A stretch of DNA of 64,000 nucleotides, taken from Oenanthe sinensis. Its lineage: Eukaryota; Streptophyta; Magnoliopsida; Apiales; Apiaceae. The translations under genes and the position numbers were made by a program. The stretch spans positions 40,112,860 to 40,176,859 of the forward strand of contig CM053796.1 in assembly GCA_028671895.1 (NCBI GenBank), read 5' to 3'. Position 1 is the first letter of the stretch. Each line of letters begins with the position of its first letter. This document shows positions 12,059 to 25,889 of the stretch, piece by piece. Below the pieces are notes generated by a model. It was given only the letters and a program-made list of their open reading frames with translations. It was not told the origin of the DNA and made no database searches.

Positions 12059-13660
12059 TATTATAATAAAATTTAATATATTTATCTAGTTTACTATAGA
12101 ACATATTATTTAAAAATATTTTATAAATATAAATCGAATTTTATAAATCGTATTGGTCAAATATTTTATAAGGATTAATCGGAAATTTATCGGCGATTTT
12201 TGAAAAATCGGCCGATTTCTATAACACTCATAAATTACACTAATATTAGACATAATATTAATTAATTAGTTTTTTTTCAATCTCTTATCCTAATTTAATT
12301 TTTTTAAAATAATTTAATAGTAATAAATTATAATAATTAAAGAAAACTAATCCATTCATCCGCCTGTATATATTGATCTTACTTTTTAGAGGTCGTTTTG
12401 TATACATTTATTTATTTGGGAAGCTAAATACTGGAATTGATATTTAACATAGTTGTTTGGTTAATAAAAAATGTAGTAAATGAAAATGTGAAAGTTTAAA
12501 TGCTCATATAATGTGGTAAGTAGCTCACCCAACCCCTTGCTTATAAATCATATGAAAAATAAAAGATTATACCAAACAATATATGTGAAGTTAATATCTA
12601 GGAATTACAAACTCAACTATGTTAAACAAACAAAATTATACTATTTTTAGGAACTTAACATTAATGGGAAATACTAGTATTTACTACATGAAGTTAATTT
12701 CTATGTTATACCACTCTTATTATTTGGTTGACATCTATTTATCCAGGAAGTACAACTTTCTAGGAAGTAGTAATTTATAAAATTGTTTAATTGACATTTA
12801 TATGGGAAGTTGAACTTCCCGATAAGTTTAATTCTTATATAATGGGGGGAGTTGCTTACCCACCCCGATTTGGTGACTTACAATACGTAATTGAAGTTTC
12901 TACCTCCAAACCAAACAATTTTTTTAACTTACAATGAAGAATTTCATATAGAAATTAAATACCAAAATATTGTAACTTTCCATGAAGCTAAATACCCATA
13001 TGCAATCAAATAATAATTTATTTTTCTCAGCAGATTGTCCAGATTCATTTATAAGGTAAGCCTAACAAAAAATTCACCTTTATTAGAGTAACGTTTACAT
13101 AATTCATTCATACATTTGGAAAGAAAAACATATTTTTAGTAGTAATTATAAAAATTTAATGTGATTATTAAAGATAATATTTTTTGGTCCATGACCAATG
13201 AAAAGGGTTAATAAACGTGCTGTCAATCAAGTCCATATATAACGAAAACGGTGGGTATTTCACAATCACTCGAATCACATGCCAAGTTAACTAACACAAA
13301 TCAATCAAATAAATTAACAATACAACTTTTTAATTAATTAAAAAAATAATAAAATATAAAAAAAAATCGCAGAAATTTATTACAAGATGAAGCATACGGT
13401 TCGTGTTTTAGGCGTGGGCGATGAGAAAGAATTATGCAGTCAAAGTATGAAATAGGCAGCTTCAAACAAATGAATCTTCCTTTTCTAACACACAGGAGTA
13501 CATATTTATTACATGTTTATATACATTAATATACGCACAGCGCACATATCTAAGACATATATATGGTAATATATTAATAATACATGTGAATAGTATATTA
13601 CGTACAGATATGAATCATCGAAAAATATACAAGTATAACCCAAGTCTCTGCCCCTCATAT
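12059..13660. other. AT-rich intergenic DNA upstream of the MACPF gene
   Basis: No gene or clearly bounded element was recognised. The last few hundred bases are the probable promoter region of the MACPF gene. Confidence 0.4.
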
Positions 13661-13666
13661 ATTGTC

Positions 13667-13673
13667 TATAAAA
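13667..13673 (+). promoter_or_regulatory. TATA box of the MACPF gene
   Basis: TATAAAA lies 100 bp before the start codon, followed by a CT-rich stretch (CTCTCCTCTC near 13,690) typical of plant leaders. This places transcription start at roughly 13,700 and gives a short unspliced leader. Confidence 0.55.
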
Positions 13674-13772
13674 ACTAACTGCTAAAATTTCTCTCCTCTC
13701 TTAACCATTCACCAACCTCTTCTATATATCTACACTTGCAGAAACATATTTGTGTTAGTGTTGGAGGTTCAA

Positions 13773-16700
13773 ATGAGTCATAGTGATGCAACAGTAAGAA
13801 GGGCTCTTAACAGCCTAGGCAAAGGCTTTGATTTAACGTCAGATTTTCGATTAAAATTCTGCAAAGGCAAGGACAGTTTAGTTAATCTCAATCAAGATCA
13901 GACCAACAAGTTACATGTACCAGGTTTCGGAGAGTTTAATGATGTTTCAACTGATATTAAATGTGGTAAAGGTGATCGAACTCGATATCAGTCAGATATT
14001 CTCGACTTCAATCATGTATGTTTTCGAAATTTATCCGTTTATTGCATATTTGCATTCGCGTAATATTATTTTTATTGTTGTTTTGTTAATTTTTACGAAT
14101 GTGATTTTTGTAGATGTCGGAATTTATAAACCAAAAATGTTCTGTCTCTGGGAAGATTCCATCAGGATTGTTTAACTCAATGTTTGGTTTCCAAAGTGAA
14201 TCATGGGGAAGTGATGCTGCAAATACAAAGTATTTAGGATTAGATGGTTACTATATATTATTATTCGATCTTCATATAAATCGATATCCTCTTCAACTTC
14301 GCGACGAGGTTAAAAATGCAGTTCCTTCAACTTGGGATCCATTAGCTCTTGCCAGGTATCAACTTGCATTTGTTTCAGATTTTTGAATGAGTCTCTTTGT
14401 TGTTCTTTATTGAATGCAAATTTGACACTTTACCTAATATAGGCCAAATAGTACTAGTAAACAGAAACTAACAAGTAATGTTGCATTTATTTCATGGTGG
14501 CTCACCAGGCCTAGAATGAACTGTTTGTTGGTTGTAATTTCTAATTTGTATGAATAGAATCAGAATGGGCAGCTAAAATAAAAGTTTGACCTTAATCAAC
14601 AAACAGGTAGCCAACCACTTATTATGACTAAATCAAGAAATATACTTGTTTATTATATATATATGATCTCATTACAAAATAATTCACAATTTTTTAATAT
14701 CTTTTCTCTTAATTATAAATCATCTGGTATATGTCAACTTTGTGACTAAATCAAGAAATATACTAGTTTATCATATTTAATGATATCATACAATTTATTA
14801 GTATTAATTTTAATATCTTTTCTCTCAAACATAAGTTATATATCTGGTATAAGTCAACTTTGCAAACTGTCAATTGTGTGTAGATGAAGTAAATACACTC
14901 ACCTTAAATTTCTTACCTTGACAGTTGAGGGATAATTGTTTCTTTTAATATTGTAATGACAGGAGTTGGATATTAGTTATTCTTGAAAATTCAAGGTGTA
15001 AATTGTCTTTTTATAATGTGGCCGTTTGAGGTTTCTTAAACTTAAAATAAATAACTTATTTTATTTTTATTTTTTTACATATTTTCATATTTTTTTAAAA
15101 AATAAATATTTATTTTAGAATTTTAAAACCAAATATTATTTTCAAAATAAAAAATAAGTTACTTATTTTCAGAAAAAGTACATACATCCCTACTTTTTTC
15201 CGGAAATAAGGGCTTATTTCCGGAAAAAAGCTGTTAACAGCCCCATTATATTCCATCAGGCAACTATGGACTTGAATAGTTACTTGACCAGGTGTTTTAG
15301 ATGAATCAATTTTTATCTTTGACTATTTGGCATGCACTGGTCATTTTTTGTGGCATGAATTTCAACTGGTTTAGCAGTTAAAACTGTCAAAAGAGATTAT
15401 CTCTTCTATGTTAATAATAATTGTGTAGTTTGCTGGAACGGCACACCATTTGGGTTCAAGGTCAAACTAAGATTAGCTAGTTAATCACTCAATGTACTAT
15501 TAATTAATGATTAAACACATGTCTTTTAGAAATTAACCCTATGGTAATTTGTAAGGAATATAAGTGAATGTATCTTGATGAATGTTGATATAATTGAAAT
15601 TACTGATGGCTATATTTGAACATAATTCAATGCATCTGGATAATCTATATCTATATTTTGTTGGAAAATTGTGTAAAGTTGACATAAAAGAATCAAGTAA
15701 AGAAATTAAAATCGCAGAACATAACTAAGCTGAACCTGATATTTGACAGGTTTATAGAGAAATATGGGACTCACATAATAGTGGGACTGGGAATAGGAGG
15801 ACAGGACACAGTGGTGGTAAGGCAAGATAAAACATCAAACTTGGAGGCATCAGAACTAAAAAAGAGTTTGGATGAACTTGGAGATCAGTTGTTTGATGGG
15901 ACTTGCAGTTTCACTCCTAAACACCAAAAGCATAAGGTTAGGGTTGTCAGATAACTAAGTACTACTATAAGGAAATTATAATCCACTCTTTCAATATTTC
16001 TACTTATAACTAATTAGCTACCATTGATAATTTCAGGCTCCACCAGCTTTTAATGTCTTCGATCAACAGTCTTCGTACTTTGGCAGCTTATCATCCATCA
16101 AGACAAAGAATGTAAGTTGGAGTCTCATTAACTAATCTTGCTCTGAGGCGTAATTTTTTCAAACAAACTTAGCATTGAAAACAAATCTGATACTTCAGTG
16201 AAAAGTTTATTCAATTTTATCTCCATTGGAACAGAAAGATGTGTACTATATTAGATTGTACGATATTAAGATTCCATTTTTGTTGTAATTTAATTTTTTT
16301 AATACTGACGATATTATGTTGATCGAGTGCAGGGAATTAATGTTATATGTTCAAAGAGGGGTGGAGATCTATCAGCAACGACACATTGTGAATGGTTATT
16401 AACTGTTCCATTAATGCCAGACGCTGTTCAGTTTAACTTCATTCCCATCACCTCCCTCCTTAAGGGCGTTCCCGGCAATGGTTTCCTATCACATGCTATC
16501 AACCTTTATCTTCGTTGTAAGATTTTCACTATCATGACACACAACACGCATCTACACCCACACACAGTCACACACACACACAAAGAAAAACATACGAGAA
16601 AGGGAATAGTTCTGCTACTAATAATATGCATGTATTTGTTAACTTCAATGTGCAGACAAGCCGCCATTGACTGATTTACACTATTTTTTGGACTTCCAAT

Positions 16701-17769
16701 CGCATCAAATATGGGCTCCAATTCATAGCGAACTCACTCTAGGACCAGCATCAAACAAGGCCCGAAACCCTTCTCTCCAATTCAACTTGATAGGTCCCAA
16801 GTTGTATGTAAACACTACTCAGGTAAACATAACACACTTCTTGATTTCATTTCTTTAAATGGAAGTTCTGCTCTCAGGTTTTGAACTTGTGTTGAATTAA
16901 ATACTCTTAAAATTTGTCAAACTGCAACTACTAAGAAAGATTTGTACTATCAGGTTACAGTGGAAAACAGACCAATTACTGGAATGAGATTGTATCTAGA
17001 GGGCATGAAATGCAATAGGTACATCATCGATTCTTGTCTAGATGCTTGGTCCATTTGTATATTTGTTGAGATTGTGTAACTACATAGGTCACTTATGCAG
17101 TAGAAAAAATTGCTGAAGAAATTTGTTTATACTTATTTGTCCAGGCTAGCAATACACCTCCAGCATTTATCAAACACACCACAGTTCCTCCAGAACAGGG
17201 TCAGTGATGCCCCTTTCTGGCGTCGACCCGAAGATTTCACCTCCGATAAATACTTGGAACCCATCCAGTGGAAAAAATTCTCTCATATAAACACCGCTCC
17301 TGTGAAATATGACCCGAGTTGGATTACAAAAAGAGAAAATGTTACATTCATTGTCACAGGAGCTCAACTTCACATTGCAAAATTTGATAATTCGAAGACA
17401 GCATTGCATCTTCGACTACTTTACTCAAAGGTTTCAAATTCATGCATTGCTCAATCAAGCTGGATGCAAGGCCAATCAGATATTTCTCAGAAGTCTGGAT
17501 TCTTCTCAACGATAAGCCAGTCAATTATTTTAGGTGGGGTTCCTGATCAAGATGATATTAAAAAGGTGGTGGTCGACTCGAGCGTGTTTCCAAGTGGACC
17601 ACCGGTGGCAGTGCAAACGAAGAAGCTTTTGAGGGTTGTGGATATGTCGGAGTTATGTAAAGGGCCATCGGATAGTCCAGGACATTGGTTGGTTACAGGA
17701 GCTCAATTGCAGTTGGAGAAAGGGAAGATTTGCATGCATGTCAAATTCTCCCTACTGAACATTTTTTAA
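13773..17769 (+). CDS. MACPF domain protein, At1g14780-like (CAD1/NSL1 family)
   Basis: Eight exons join in phase to 595 aa: 13773-14015, 14114-14355, 15750-15936, 16037-16111, 16333-16516, 16656-16822, 16954-17018 and 17145-17769. The MACPF signature Y167-G-T-H-x8-G-G179 lies in exon 3. Family landmarks include GKIPSGLFN, FIPITSLLKGVPG, YLRYKPPLTDL, GPKLYVNTT, TGMRLYLEG and RLAIHLQHL. The C-terminal region ends GHWLVTGAQL...HVKFSLL, slightly shorter than At1g14780. Plant members of this family (CAD1, NSL1) are reported to restrain salicylate-dependent cell death; the role of the At1g14780 branch is less clear. There is no signal peptide. I chose the ATG at 13,773, since MSHSDATVRRALNSLGKGFD matches the family N-terminus. 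The gene is convergent with RDR1, with 693 bp between their stop codons. Confidence 0.93.
15012..15240. mobile_element. MITE of the GGCCGTTTGAGG family (copy 2) in MACPF intron 2
   Basis: This segment is clearly similar to the nested repeat at 11,729-11,957. It shares the TTATAAT-xx-GGCCGTTTGAGG start and the CAGAAAAAGTACATACAT block. It lies inside the 1,394-bp second intron of the MACPF gene and does not touch the splice sites. The right end has diverged, so its boundary is approximate. Confidence 0.5.
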
Positions 17770-18462
17770 TTTTTTAGGCAAAAAGATCAGAAGGAAATGT
17801 TTACTATTATAAAAGTGACCATTGTATATACATAGAGGTTTTATGTTCTTTTAGGTATTATTACAAAGTATATTATTTTGTTTCATCAGTATCATAAATT
17901 CATCACCTTTTGGCAAGACTCTTGCGTACTCATGCAGGTTCCATAACAGTCAGATTACATATGGTTTTTTCATTTTAACTGATGCAGGAAACAGAAATGA
18001 ATGCATATGGTCAGTGAGAAATTATAAACCACTTCCACGAAGGTGTCGGGACCTGTCAAAAAGAGAAGTGTGCTTTGCCTGAATCTGAGTTGCCTTGAAT
18101 TAAAATTAGACATTCAAGCAGCAATTTATGCACGATTCAGAATCTAATACTGTTTCAGGAAAAACACTACTTAAATACAAGGCTAATAAACACAATTCAA
18201 TATATAATACACAAAAGTCCTGCACTAAACATCTACTACATGCTTCAGAAGTTTGCATTTACACATCTCAGGGGAGAAATGAAACTTGGGCAAGCATACG
18301 TTTCTGATGGTATTGTCTACTAAAAACTACAAACCCGCTGCAATAATTTTTTTGCCACATATATATCATTGCTATCAGCATTTAATTAAAGAAACACAGT
18401 CAAATTAGTCAATAAGTACATATTGGAGACCAAAAGTGACTTGATTTCATAAGAACACTGGA

Positions 18463-21400
18463 CTACCAAATATTGAACCGCTGAAGCATAGCAGTAACAT
18501 TAGCGGTGCTGGACATTTTTTCTTTCTTAATGTGGATCAGTTTGTCATAAACACACCACGGGAAACTAAGGAAATGAGGACGGTCCATTCCTTCATTATA
18601 AACACCCCAGTAATCAGGATGATACGTAACATGGTACCAAGCAGAAGCTTTTGCATATAAGCTGTCGATCCCTCCATCTGATGGACCATGTTGTTTAAAC
18701 CAGGTCCTAGCATTCTTCCTCAAGGACTTCACTGCCAAAGAAATTGCTTCAGTATCCTTCCTCCTGTCAAAAGATTTTGACATCTTCATAATATTACCAC
18801 TAAGAATTTCAGCCTCGGTTTTTATTCCATAATAATCCATCAGGTTCCCCAACTGATAATCATAGTCAGTTTTGTACTCAAAAGCATCATCAAGGTAATC
18901 CCGGAAACCATTAACTTGCATATCATAATCGTATGACTGCTTGGCCACTTCTTTTGTAAAGGACTTCATGGAGTTGCTGTCGGGTGCAATGTTTTTCACA
19001 TCACGAAAAAGCTTTCCAAGCACACCTTCTGAAATATAAGTGGTCTTGTCAGGCTTTTCCATGAAATCTGGATATTGTGTCACACGTAGCTGAGATGGTA
19101 ACTCAGCTGCAACACCAGTCTTCGGAAAATCCACAGCAATTGAAAACAACTTTGCAAGCTCCAGACAAGGTTCACTCATGGCTTTAGAAAGTTCCTTATC
19201 TGCAAAGACTGTGTGCGCATTTGCAATGATCCCTAAACTATCATTAACTATATAGTTGGCAAAGTACTCCTGAACCTCCTGTGAGTAAAAAAGATGGAAG
19301 ATCAGATCTATAAAGGTTGATAATATGTGACAGAATGCTTGCGAATCATTTAACCTAAACATCTTGTGGTTATTATCAATATGAACCATATGACTCACAC
19401 ACCAAGTTTGGATTCTATAATAGGCCTAAAGAGTCTTGAACCATTTTACATTAATTTTAGTGCTCGTAATTTCTACCCCGGTGACAAAAATTACACATCT
19501 TTTGACGAATATATAAGAACCTGTACTTTGAAATCCAACGGAATAGTAGTCACAACTCTCCCAAAACCTAAGGTATTAGAAGGAGGCCTTAATTGGATAA
19601 ATATTATATTCAACAGAAATCATCAAACAGACATGTATGTAACTTTATATATCGGGGGTGGGAAAACCGAGCTCCAAGACCATGTTAAATAACCAACTCT
19701 CCTAAAAGCTTAAGTATTATCAATTATGAGACTCTGACTGGATCATATAATACTCAACAAAAAACGACAGTTCTAAATACAAGGTCATCAAGTAGGAAAT
19801 TCCTACTGCTGTTCATATGGGGGTACCATATGATGAAGTGCTAAATTTATTTAATTATTAATATTTAACTCACAATGTTCTTGGCGATTGGATCCAGGGT
19901 GACCTAAAGTAATGTTCTATAATATTACCTATTTTATAATATTAACTCCTGATGTATACCACTATCTGATCATTCATGATTCAACCAAACATCGCACACA
20001 TGTCCCTTTTACATGCATACAATTATCATATTATATCACACACATCCAAAACTTACACAAAAGTAAGTGGGATCTGGCGCCCCTACTGGTGATTGATCCA
20101 GGTAAGCAATATCTGATAAATGATAATGAAACACTTGGCTGTATAACATACAATAGCAACTTGGAAGACAGATAAAGGGATAACCACCAGACCATTATAG
20201 GGTTTCTAGCAATATTACTTGTGAAATTAAGCTTTAGGATGCATAAACTATTTAACAGATACAACTGAAAGAACAGGCAAGTTCTAGAAATACGACGCTG
20301 ATAGCTGCATATGAAGATATCAGGACCCATGAGCAGATGTTAATTAAAAATTAGAAGAAAATGATACATATAAGCAGCTTCAAGCAAAATACCACAAGAA
20401 ATTTGTACCTCGATCGTAACCTCGTGATCTAATTGTATAGTAGCTGCTGAGGTGTAGTCCATAGGTTGGCTCTGCTTTAGTGGAATAAGATCATGATCCC
20501 AGCAAACAAAGTAGATGTCTCCATCTAAATCACTTCCCGAACATTCGTTAGGATGAGGCCTATTATTATAAAGTAAAAGCTTTATCAGTTGACAACAATA
20601 TTTGAGAAGCAAAGTTGCCTCTAGCCATACATGCTAGCCTTTGAGGAAAGACAAGGGGGGATAAAATCATTCAATGTAACACCACAAATCAGAACATTAA
20701 ACAACTCTCGCTCTAATTCAAAAAAAATGGCAAACACAAACATTCGAGGGTAGAACCAAATTCTCAGACACAATTTCTTTTATGGTTGTACTTAAAAGAT
20801 TAAATTCCTACAAGTTGTATTGATAGAAGGAACATCAATTATCAAAACCAAAAAAGATTGCATCAGAGTGTGCACATGCATATTATTTGAGAAACATAAT
20901 TTAAGATGAAGAAAAGAAGAGATGGAGGTTTGCTACTTTGTTTGTATTTACTATAGTTGGCCATACATCCAGTTATGGACCATCTTATCACTCACGTGCA
21001 GATCTAAGGGTACGCAGAAGGATCAACAAGTGTGGATAAACAGTTAAACACACATACGCATACTTAACATATTTTAACATGTATTCGCGATTTATTCTGA
21101 AGACTTAGCACAGAGATATTAATAACATATGACCTTGTGACCAAGATCTGAATCACACAAGTATTATATATCAAAAACTTATTTACACTTGTGGAGTTGC
21201 AAGTATGCTACTGCACATAACATTAGAAGAGTAATCATAAAAGTTTAAGAAATATGATAGTTTCCGGTTTCCACATCATCAGCAGACTAAGAACCAAAAT
21301 TTTTTAAGCCCAAAATTACCTTGGTCCCTTTTGTGGGAAGACAATACAGTCCACCATATGACGCAAAGCTGGCACATTAACAGCCTTTAAGACACGAATA

Positions 21401-24255
21401 TCACCAGGGTGCAAGCATGGGTTTTTGGCAACCAGCACCTTTCCCTCAAGAATACTTTTACGGCCATCATCATAATGCATCACAAGAGAATCATCATAGA
21501 ATGCTCTACGTCCATAACCGGAATATTGCACAAATACCTGACCATATTCTAAACTTCTGGTTTCATCTAGACAACCCATCATTGATCTCCCACCTCGAAT
21601 GAATATCCTTGATTTAGTACGCAGATCCAGTAACTTTGATGCTCGGAAGGTTTGCAGCATCATCGAGAGGAAGGGTTCAACTTTAGGCATGTACCCACAC
21701 CTAAGCATCTCCTTCAGAACATTTGCATTCTCTCCTGGATACATCAAATCTAGAGCCTCTTGTGCCCTTAATGGATCTTCTAAGATCATATCCAGCTGAT
21801 CTACTGCTTCTCTTTGTATCTTCTCGAAAACATTATCCTTGACTCCAAGGGTAGATAAGAGCGAGATCACCTGACGATTAAGATAACAGGGCTGATATTT
21901 GCTCCATGCAAGTACATCCAACCCTATATTAGATGACACATATTTACACATGCTCTTTCTTAGAGACAGTTTCCTCGATGAAGTGGGATCAATAGCGACA
22001 ACACCTTTGTAACCACCATATCGAATCTGGAACGCAGATGGAGTAGAACTTTTAAGGCCGCATTTAATAGCAACTTTCCTTGCAAAGTCAGCTGATATTT
22101 TCCCAATTCCATCAGAGAATACATACTTAGTTCTGTTCTCAACATCAGGAATAATCTCAATCTCATCCTGGGGAACGGTCAAGGTTTCCTTAGACGAACT
22201 AAAGGATTGACCAAGTCGTGCAGCATATTTTGCCACATTTTTAATATCATGGAAATCACCCATCCATTTTCTTATGTCACTAGCACATAAATTTTCTGTT
22301 GAAGCAAACATCCATGCAGAATTATCCCGTAACTGACTTGATGAAAATGCAAGAAATTCGAACTCTTTATCACCGATAACAATACCATTTTTGAGAATTG
22401 ATAATATCCTCTTATAGATTCCGGTTTTTCTTTTGTGAGCATATAGATCGGTAGAGAACAATTTATTCCACTCCTCATCGACGAAAGAAACACGAAGAAA
22501 ATTGTCAATATTGTTTGGAAAATTGCGTAGGACGCGATTAGAAACGTTAACCTCTGGACCACAGAAAAAGACTCTGGATGGGGTTATTTGAACCCTGCGA
22601 ACATAGACCAATCCAGAATCTAAAGTAATAGCAGGCGCTATCCTAGAAGTACTGTATTTGATGTACTGGTCGGTGAACCATTTTACAGGATCGTAGCAAC
22701 ACTCCTTTACATTGTTCAACTTCTCCAGAGTATGATCTGTAAATTCTTTATTTATTCCCACTAAGTAATAGAATCTGTCATCAATTGCTGGGCCAGGAAT
22801 ATAGCCATTCTGAACTAAGATACAAATCTTAAAACATGTACTATATGGCAATTGAATTCCTTGGGGAGGAGTCAACATTGGGACCAGATCCAAATTGTTT
22901 GAAAAAGTTGAACCGCGCTCTAATTCGAATTGGCCATCATTTTGCTGATAAATGATACTCTCTCCGAAGTTTGGAGGATCAACACCATGTGGAATTTCCA
23001 GACATAAGGCAGAAGATTGCCCAAGAGCACATGAAGGGGTGAAATCAGTTGCTCTGACCCATTGCTCATCAGGAGTTTCACGAAAAAAGTTGAGAATAGA
23101 TTCCTTAAGTTTCTCAAAGATCCGCGGAGCACCATGTAGCTATATAAGAATGAGGAAAATAAAATCAATCTTTAAATCTTTTAAACAGTTGACTTTGCTG
23201 AGATGTATATTAGATGAGAGTCACGTATCTTAAAAAAGGTAGCACAGAGAGAATCACAGACAGTAATTGATAAAATGTATGAACAATTTGATGTTAACTT
23301 CTGTAAGCATTAGGGAATACGGAAGAGTACTTCTAGGAACATAATACTGTGCACACTCCAGATTTTTGAGATACTTGACTAACAAACTTCATCTGTCAAA
23401 ACGGAAGAGTTGTATTTCATACATATGTGGAAAGGCGGAAAGCTAAATTACATTCTACATAATATTGATTTATAAAACTCATTTGAGATGAGGGCCACAA
23501 CTGTGGTTGAACGATAAAACTGAACTACATTCACACAGAAAAATATAAGAAACAGAAATCGACGAAGTTTGAAGCATCCTTATTTTATAAAAGATTGACT
23601 ATTATTAATGAGTGTATAAGCAGACGAGCAGTTGAAGCATCCCCATGGCTTAATAAAAACAAAGAAAGAGAAGAAAGACACACAAAACTTAAATTTGCAC
23701 GATTTTAGATTTGACAATAAAGACACAAACCTGAATGATTATAAACTTCTTAATTTGACCATGTGGATGACGTAGCTCAATCTTCCAAATATTTTCACTG
23801 GATAGCTGAAGCATGTATTCAACAGACTCACGGGACAGATAGAAATAGAACTTATGAAGTCCTGACCCAAATTTAACTTTTACATCTGTCTTTTTCCAAA
23901 ACACAGAAAACTTATTCTTTGAAATCTGGCAACCAAAATGTAGAGTTGCATGTTCCATTTCATCCACAAAAGTCCTTACTTTCGGCTTATGAATAATGTC
24001 TATGTCATTTGCCCATGCCCTTAAATAACGAGCTCCATACCAAAGGCTTCGTTGATCAGCCAAGGCAATAACATACTCAGCACTTCGACTATTGATGAAT
24101 TGGATTCTCGCGTACGGTGCATTACCTTGTTTTTTGCTCTCTTTGACCTCTACAGCATACACAGTATCTTTGCCTGTATGTCTCTCGACAAGTGCCTTCA
24201 GGGCTTCAGCAGGCACCAGATTGCGAAATCCTGAGACATGAATTGTCCTTCCCAT
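18463..24255 (-). CDS. RDR1: RNA-dependent RNA polymerase 1 (RDR1), intact copy A
   Basis: Four minus-strand coding exons (23731-24255, 21320-23139, 20409-20559, 18463-19278) join in phase to 1103 aa, against 1107 for Arabidopsis RDR1. The N-terminal 90 residues form the RRM-like domain, starting MGRTIHVSGF. The RdRP core follows, with CGPEVNVSNRVLRN, FSDGIGKIS and RYGGYKGVVAIDP. The catalytic motif CSGSDLDGDIYFVCWD puts the aspartates at 792, 794 and 796 in exon 3. The C-terminal part has NYIVNDSLGIIANAH and LMDYYGIKTEAEILSG. RDR1 makes double-stranded RNA from viral and aberrant transcripts for Dicer-like enzymes and is salicylate-inducible in other plants. The start is the first family-matching ATG; an acceptor (GCGCAG) 5 nt upstream implies a leader intron. 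The N- and C-termini favour RDR1 over RDR2 or RDR6. Confidence 0.96.
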
Positions 24256-25865
24256 GTAACCTGCGCAAAATTTACTTCAGGAAAAAAAACGCAAATGTGT
24301 GAAAAATCCTCTACTTGCTAATTGTCAGAAGAGATAATAAGATGCAATATGGCCAGACAACTAAGTTTATTTTAAATGGAAGAGTAACTACTACAGCATA
24401 GTTATAAATACTGCTTCAAAAATGAACCATAATGTTGTGTGAATACATCTAGAGACTGTTCAAGTTGCCATATTAGTCTGGTACGTGTAATATCCACACA
24501 AATTTTTGAAAAGAAGAAATAAGAGTAATAAACCCTCAGTATCTACAGTTCATCTCCGGCTCTGTTTAACATAACTTAGTACCATTTAAATTACGTTATC
24601 CAAGCGGGCGGAATAAAGAAATACTGACAAATATCCTGCATGACATCTGGCTATGACCAGAGAGGAGCAACAATTTAGTCTCGATATAATCCCGATATTC
24701 TGATACTCCATATTAAATTCTCGACCAGATCTATGAACCACAGTCCTACTTAGGGAAGAATCTCGACTAATATACTCTATCCAATAATCTAAATGAGTAA
24801 AAGTCACTGAAATTCACTTATTTTGATATAACAGACACTTTTAGTTAAATATATAATTAGTAATATACTATTACAAGAAGACTGTAAAAATAAGAATGGT
24901 CATCAATCATCATAGAAGCGCAATTCATTAATTCATCATCGTTCAAGCTAAAATAAAAGGTTGTACAAACAACAACCCTAGTGAGGGGTGACAATCACAG
25001 CCCGGGGCCCCAGACCCGCCTCAGTCATCGACATTATTACTAACAAAAAAAACGACGACAACACGTTTTGACCAACCCAAATATGACACGAAATAACTCG
25101 ATCATTAAAATTTTAATCTTTTTATAACATTCATTTCTGTCAAATTTCATAAACTTTAGTACGACATGATAAGAACAGAAACACAAAACAAAAACTGAAA
25201 TCGCAACCCCTAATCCTAGCAAACACTCATTTGCCAAGTAGATATCATAATTTAGTTCTGCATCCCCTAAAACTCCAACATAAATTACAGTCCATAATTC
25301 CTACCTTTCTATACTTGCATAATCACTAAAATCTCTTACCAAATTTCAGATAAATTACAATAACCACAAAAGCAAAGCAATTAAAGCAAGAAACTTTAAA
25401 TGACCTCATACACTAAATCAAGAATCTAGCACAGTAAAACAGTAAACAACTAGGTTAATAACTTGAAACAAACATCATTCATAAAAAGCAAACAAATTTA
25501 CTACACTAAAAAATGAAACAAAAATAAAAAATAATGCCATGCAGTAGTACTCCCATGATCCACTGATCCACAACTTAAAATACATACATATTACACACAA
25601 CCACATATTGTAATATCATTCATATATATAATCTTGATTAATATTTGATGGGGTTGTGATAATACATGTGCAGTTTGATAATATGTAGAAAATAAATAGA
25701 TTTGAAGCTGACTTTGTGTTGTGTTGATTGAGAGTCCTGTGATTGCTTATACACAATTCAAGAAAATGAGTGAGAATATATAGATACAAAATGATTGTAT
25801 GTAATGTAAGTGTTTAATAGTGCACGAACATAAGTGAGAGTGCTTGATCGTCAATCCCTAGTCAA
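24256..25865 (-). promoter_or_regulatory. RDR1 copy A leader intron and promoter region
   Basis: Directly before the start codon, the minus strand shows a T-rich tract and GCGCAG|GTTAC, a strong acceptor, so the leader is probably spliced with the donor near 25,650-25,750 (not resolved). TATATATTC on the minus strand at about 25,775-25,783 is a TATA candidate. Upstream, two TTGAC cores lie at 25,850-25,854 and 25,861-25,865. The second is a full W-box (TTGACT), consistent with the salicylate/WRKY control known for RDR1 genes. Conservation of this stretch in block B supports its belonging to the gene. Confidence 0.5.
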
Positions 25866-25889
25866 CTGCTGTAGTGAGCCACTCTTATG

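Noticed and set aside
13752..13772. Upstream GTG start for the MACPF gene
   Set aside because: Plant nuclear genes use ATG, and the ATG at 13,773 gives the family-like N-terminus.
21417..21799. Plus-strand frames antisense to RDR1 exon 2, also at 44,785-45,167
   Set aside because: They are mirror frames of a conserved coding exon and occur in both duplicates only because the exon does.
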